A stretch of DNA of 64,000 bases, from contig CM070873.1 in the NCBI GenBank assembly GCA_036365515.1, positions 215,745,376 through 215,809,375 on the forward strand. The letters run 5' to 3'. The position numbers and the translations under genes were made by a program. Below, in pieces: positions 59,284 to 64,000 of the stretch. The notes beneath the pieces are model-generated. The model saw only the letters and a list, made by a program, of their open reading frames with translations, was not told where the DNA came from and did not search any database. Source of the stretch: Torymus aiolomorphi (Eukaryota; Arthropoda; Insecta; Hymenoptera; Torymidae). Within the stretch, counting starts at the first letter, position 1, and every line of letters starts with the position of its first letter.

Positions 59284-60721
59284 CACTGAGAGAAAAATAT
59301 TCTTGCCGTAAATATATATGTTAACTATTAACATAGTATATTCGATTTTGGAGCAATGATATATATTTTAATATGTATACACTGAGAAAAAAGTTTTGGA
59401 AAAATTACCATACTTCTAGTAAAGCCACCACAGACTGTAAAAACCCAAAAAATTACCATACTTTACAGTAAATTTTATAATACAGTATAGTAAATTTTCC
59501 TATATGCATAGTAAATTTTCCTATATTTCTAGTAAAATTTCTTATAAAGTATGGTAATTTTTTGGGTTTTTACAGTCTGTGGTGGCTTTATAAGACAGTA
59601 TGGTAATTTTTACGAAAATAATAATAATTTTTACAAAAATTTTTTCTCAGTGTATGCGCTATAGGTGTGGTAAGTATACGAGCATACGTGAGCCAAATAG
59701 CTGTATGTTAATAGTTAACATATGGCTAGTTCTCACAAGTATACCGTCGTTTGGCGATGATAATAGTATTTATAATTAAAAATTTGCATGTTTCAGCATC
59801 GAAAAATTAAATACTACACAATGAATGTTGAAACAGCTTTATTTTTAATATAATATTTTATAATATTTTAAATTATAATATTAAAAAAACTCTATTTCTA
59901 ACTCCAGTTTCCTCAGCTTGAAAATGGATGATTTCCTCCTTAGTTGAAATCTAATAAATAAAAGTTCAATTAATATAATGATATGGTAATGAATTATTAA
60001 AATAATCTAAAAAACATTTACACTTTTACACATTCGTTTTAATTTCAGTCTCACACCAAGCACAGGGAATAAATCTTTGAAATCTTGAGGATTTTGAATT
60101 AGTTCTTCTAAGGTATCAAAATCAGTGATGTTATTTTCTGTATGAATTTAATATAGTATTAGGGAATATAGTTTAATAATATGATAAAGGATAAGTGGAA
60201 AATACAGTTTTGCAATATAATCAAGGATATTATTAAGAAATGTAGTTTGAGGTTAGAAAGACTAGTAAATTTACTCAGCGCCACATACTTAGTGTTTTGT
60301 AAAAATATATGTTATTACACTTACCTTTTAATATCTCTCCGCATTCTTCAAGTTTCTAAATCTTCAGAATTACTTCCATATTGAAGAAAACGACTACACG
60401 ATGAAAACCACAAATCCGCAGTCACTTCTAAATTGATGCAGAGAGCCATCAGCCAAAAGGCGGGAAGCCGGCAGGCAAAACGTGATGCCGATGATGCCGG
60501 AACTGGATGCCCTCTACAGGCAATATTACGCATGATCACCGTAAACTTCATATGTTAACTATTAACATATGAGCGTATATTACATACAATCCATTTCGAT
60601 TAGGATAAAAAATATATTGATAAACATAAAACTATTACATGATATAAGTTAATATATTGCGAATATTTGATCCTATCATATATATATATAGATTAACAAT
60701 AAGAATATTTTTCTCTCAGTG
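59284..60721. mobile_element. CACTGAG element C (1.44 kb) with a nested MITE
   Basis: Ends CACTGAGAGAAAAATATTCTT on both sides as inverted repeats, flanked by TA at 59282-59283 and 60722-60723. TTAACTATTAACATA-type palindromic motifs lie at 59331 and 60555, and a MITE is nested at 59380-59652. No tRNA-like module and no transposase were found. Confidence 0.82.
59380..59652. mobile_element. 273-bp CACTGAG MITE nested in element C
   Basis: Ends CACTGAGAAAAAAGTTTTGG and, on the complement of the right end, CACTGAGAAAAAATTTTTGT. Flanked by TA at 59378-59379 and 59653-59654. The arms share CCACCACAGACTGTAAAAAC and its complement. Confidence 0.88.
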
Positions 60722-60723
60722 TA

Positions 60724-63700
60724 TGTTTACGTTCAAAGCTGGAATTGAACGTATTCACAAAAATCGAGCAGTAACGGGGCACAACAATGCGAAGCTCTTG
60801 ACAAGGCATTAATAATCTTATTGTAAGTTGTGGCGCCGGTTCGTTAATAAAACAAAAAACTTTATATTATACGGTCCGTTCAAAGAAGAAAGCATCCACC
60901 CACACGAATCAGTGGAGGCGGGGGGGGGGGAGAAAAAAAAGAAGGTCCCCTAAAGATCCTCGGGACACTCGCTGCCTCCCTCCCTCAGTGCGGGAGACAC
61001 TTTTTCCGGTCAGCATCATTTGTAGCGGGCGATAAGGCGCGTGGGGGAGGGGGCTCCGCTCGACGAAAAAAAAACACGCGCCTCAGCTCTCCTCTCCGCG
61101 TCCGAGAATTAATCTGGGTGGTATCGAATTGCCGCGCGATGGTGCCCCGTGTGTATTGTGGCTCGTCGCGGGACTCTTTACTTATCCGTCGATAAAACGG
61201 ACACTCGACACCCAGCCAAGGAGCTGCCTCTTACTGTCTCTCATCCATCGGCCACTACACTATGCCATTGCTACTTCCTTGCCGCGCGCTGCGTGTGCGC
61301 TGAAGTGGCGCGCGCATGCGGTTCAATTGCGCGGCGATCCTTCGATTGCACGGTAATTCGAGGCAGGTGCGTTACTGTTTTAATCGCTGGGAAGCCAGGA
61401 GTGCACTAGCTCCGAAATACCGTCGCATCATTTTGTTTTGACTCATCATAAGGGATAAACCCAAGCCTCAATTATCTCCCATCTATGACAATGTTTCAAA
61501 ATATCTTTTACGCGCCTAATTTATTATTATACTTACGTTTCGTATAATTCTTAATTCAATGTGTAATGCATTACATGGATAAATTTGGTGAATAATTTTT
61601 TTTTTTTTTTTAATCAAGAGTGATCATTTCAGATAAGAACGGCTTCTCTTTTTATAGCTCTGAAAAAAGCTGACAAAGTGCCCGTGAGTAGGGCATGTGA
61701 TCAGTCACTCAAGTGGTTCCTAAGTAACCGAGAAGTTACGAATTAAGATATCAGCAAGTTTCTCTCAAAATCATCTCAACAGACGGTTTACATTATCCTT
61801 TCTACATTTTGCTAGAACGCTATTATACTTGTTTTTAATATGAAAAAAAAGTCAAGGTAATCTTTTTCAATTCCATTTGAAAAAATTTCATTGCTGGAAT
61901 GATGTAAAGCAAGACTGTTATACGACTTTGCAACTTGCAAGTCAATTAAGAAAACATTCAGTTGATAACGGAAAAAAAGAATTTTACGATCAAAACTTGT
62001 AGTGCGATAAATATAAATTGCTTTTGCCTTATCACTCGACTTGTTCATAAAATTATTACAGGATATAATAAGGCTGTTCGTTCATTTTATAAAAATCTAT
62101 AATTACTCAACCAAAGTTTATATAAAAACAATTTTTGCGTATTATTTACAAGCTGTTTTAATTGACAATAAACCACCTCATTAATTAATCTTACGCATGG
62201 ATGAATAATTATATAATATTATGGTAAAATAACTATATTGAAAGAAATTCTGAAACGACTGAATACAAAAGAATAGAAAAAAACCTTAATATACTCGTAT
62301 CAATAATGCTTTTGCAAAGACGTCTCGACAAAAGACCTCGTTTATTCGCTTATTAAAAGACGCCGTCATTTTTGCTCGGGATTATACGCGCCATCCTCGT
62401 GTATTATACCCTAAGATAGGAAAAAAAACATCGAAAAAGGCATTATTATACGGCCACGAGCAAAAAAAGAGGGAAAAGAAGAAGAAGAAGAAGAAGAAGA
62501 AGGACGTTCACGTACAAGTAAGGCGAGATGTAAGGAACGCGCGGCCATGTGTGTGTGTGTATATATACCTGAAGTACCACCGCGTGACTTGGCTTTGAGC
62601 TCTCGCTCGCGCCGATGACCCGCGCCAGAGTTCAAGATATGCACGCGCGTAAAAAGGAGTATATGAAAAACGTGCGAGCCCGTCGTGCGCAGGCGTGAGG
62701 CGAAAAAAGGCCACGGGAAAGAGAAGAGAGATAAATGAGGGAAGAAAGGATAGAGAGACATGGAGATCGAGGGACGCGGAGTTTCGTTCGGTTAATGAAT
62801 TATTTTAGATTATTTGTGGATTTCTGGGTCGCTTCGTGCGCTTATGAAGTATGTGTGTTTTGCAGGATTATGGTAATGCTTTTCTTATGGAGATGTAATT
62901 CTAGGTGAATACCTGTTGAGCGCTGGCTATTATAGCTATCGCGTCGTGATTGCAGAGGAGTTCCTCGGTGTACAACATCAAGTGTAATGAGATTCGAAGT
63001 TCTTTAATTTCATCGAATGGAGATCTCCTTGAGATATCAGTTTTAATGCTTTTAACATATAAATAAATGTACAGTGTGCAAAATTTCATGAAAAGTATAA
63101 AATGTAAATATAAATCTAAGATATCGGATGGTGAATGGCAATTTTGTAATATGGAAATCCGTAATTTGAAAAAAGTTTAGATAACAGTATCTATATTGCT
63201 TGCTATTATTAGGATTGAGAGAGATGGTATCTTTGCGATCGGGCAAGGTCGTGAAACCTCATTAAAGTAACCCACTATACACGTAAATGACTGCTAATTA
63301 ACATTGGTTAGATATGATGCAAAGCGATAATTACGAAAATTTTGCACTTGCATTTTTTCTGCACAGCGTGTGGTTTCTCTCGTAATTGGTTCGCGTGATA
63401 TTCAACTTAAACGCGATTAACCTTGCGGATTCTTTCAGAAAGAACTTTGTCGGGCGCATTTCTAACAATTCATAAATTTTTTCGCAAGCCAGAGTATAGG
63501 GAATACGGTTTGAAAATGAAAAAGGAGCAAAAAGGGCAGAGAGAGGCGAGGTGCAGAGGGGCGGCGGATGGACCGGTTTCGGTGCATCGGGCCCGGCGAT
63601 CGGCACTCCCTCCCACGGCGCTTCACCGTCTCGCGCTCTTTCTCAGTCGCATTACAGGTCGTACCTATACTCTCTCCTTGGCGCGGGCGCAGAACCTTGC

Positions 63701-63933
63701 CCTTGCGCGCACATATGCACGCGAGAAAGAGAATGCGCGCGGCCTTTTATATAACGTTATAGGTGCGATAGAGAGCTGGCGCGGCGGCGCATGATCTCGT
63801 GCGTGACGCTCGGGCTCGCGTAACGAGCTTTTGTTCCCGAGTCGACGCCGAGGGGCCTTACACGCGCCCCTGGCTGCAGCAGTAGACGCTCTTCGGAATT
63901 CGCCATTAACATTTCTTTCTCATCTCGCTGCAG
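60724..63933. other. Noncoding interval, GC-rich in parts
   Basis: CpG-rich at about 60890-61400 and 62480-62800, and again from 63500 onward. Contains a G run near 60929-60939, a T run near 61598-61611 and an (AAG)n run near 62475-62502. No coding exon could be supported. The last part precedes a candidate splice acceptor. Confidence 0.35.
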
Positions 63934-64000
63934 CTGTGTGCCCTCATGGTGCTCGTCGATTTCGCTCCGGCGTGTAACACAGCCATTGCGTGGCGGACGG
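63934..64000 (+). CDS. Candidate internal exon, cut by the window edge
   Basis: A pyrimidine-rich tract followed by CTGCAG (AG at 63932-63933) is a good 3' splice site. The following 67 bases are open to the window end in two frames. One reads LCALMVLVDFAPACNTAIAW, hydrophobic then polar and protein-like, but I do not recognise the family. The other open frame reads CVPSWCSSISLRRV and is less convincing. The decision depends on sequence beyond the window. Confidence 0.3.
   Translation, partial: MCALMVLVDFAPACNTAIAWRT

Noticed and set aside
42796..64000. Joining the signal-peptide-like exon at 42796 to the exon at 63934
   Set aside because: The phase left by the first exon leads to a stop codon within the second, so they cannot be consecutive exons.

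Overview
The window looks like nuclear DNA of an insect, most likely a small parasitoid wasp of the Chalcidoidea type. That placement is an inference from sequence style: AT-rich DNA broken by GC-rich, CpG-rich islands with CGCGCG, CA, CT and TATA runs, small GT-AG introns, and insect-type gene fragments. No plasmid, phage, CRISPR or bacterial gene is visible. Protein-coding content is sparse and most of the structure is mobile DNA.

Genes. (1) 6560-6703 (+) is the last coding exon of an igloo/GAP-43-like calmodulin-binding IQ protein, with its 3'UTR running to a poly(A) signal near 7354. (2) 11656-12321 (+) is a complete three-exon gene for ZMAT5, the U11/U12 snRNP 20 kDa protein of the minor spliceosome. 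(3) 48733-50034 (-) is a leucine-rich-repeat gene broken by two MITEs inside the coding sequence and one frame change, with a third MITE directly behind its stop. (4) 50634-51465 (-) is a decayed non-LTR reverse transcriptase. Two further partial exons are tentative: a signal-peptide-like start at 42796-42832, and an exon entering the right edge at 63934.

Mobile DNA by region. 1-771: two back-to-back foldback palindromes, the second flanked by TTAA. 10805-11309: a head-to-head MITE dimer (TA sites) and a TAA-flanked PIF/Harbinger-type MITE, just upstream of ZMAT5. 17603-18086: a TA-flanked element with GGGGAAGGTGGGGCG ends. 25347-39764: a 14.4-kb foldback element with an 8-bp target duplication and identical 214-bp outer ends. 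Its arms are about 16 and 48 tandem copies of a 175-bp unit in opposite orientations around a 2.8-kb spacer. Three short elements (39892, 43259, 48500) share its terminal motif and a subterminal hairpin. 50.1-60.7 kb: a nest of TA-flanked elements with CACTGAG ends. Two of them carry the same tRNA-like module. One has engulfed a second foldback element built from 30-bp and 90-bp tandem repeats.

The strongest candidate for something undescribed is the 8-bp-TSD family around the giant foldback: shared termini, a conserved subterminal hairpin whose stem sequence varies, and satellite-like arms. The second is the CACTGAG family with a tRNA-like insert. The genes show no operon-like or pathway linkage; ZMAT5 and the IQ-protein exon are independent housekeeping and neuronal-type genes. 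Long stretches (7.4-10.8, 12.3-17.6, 18.1-24.4, 40.1-48.5, 57.5-59.3, 60.7-63.9 kb) contain no coding sequence I can support and may be introns or regulatory DNA.
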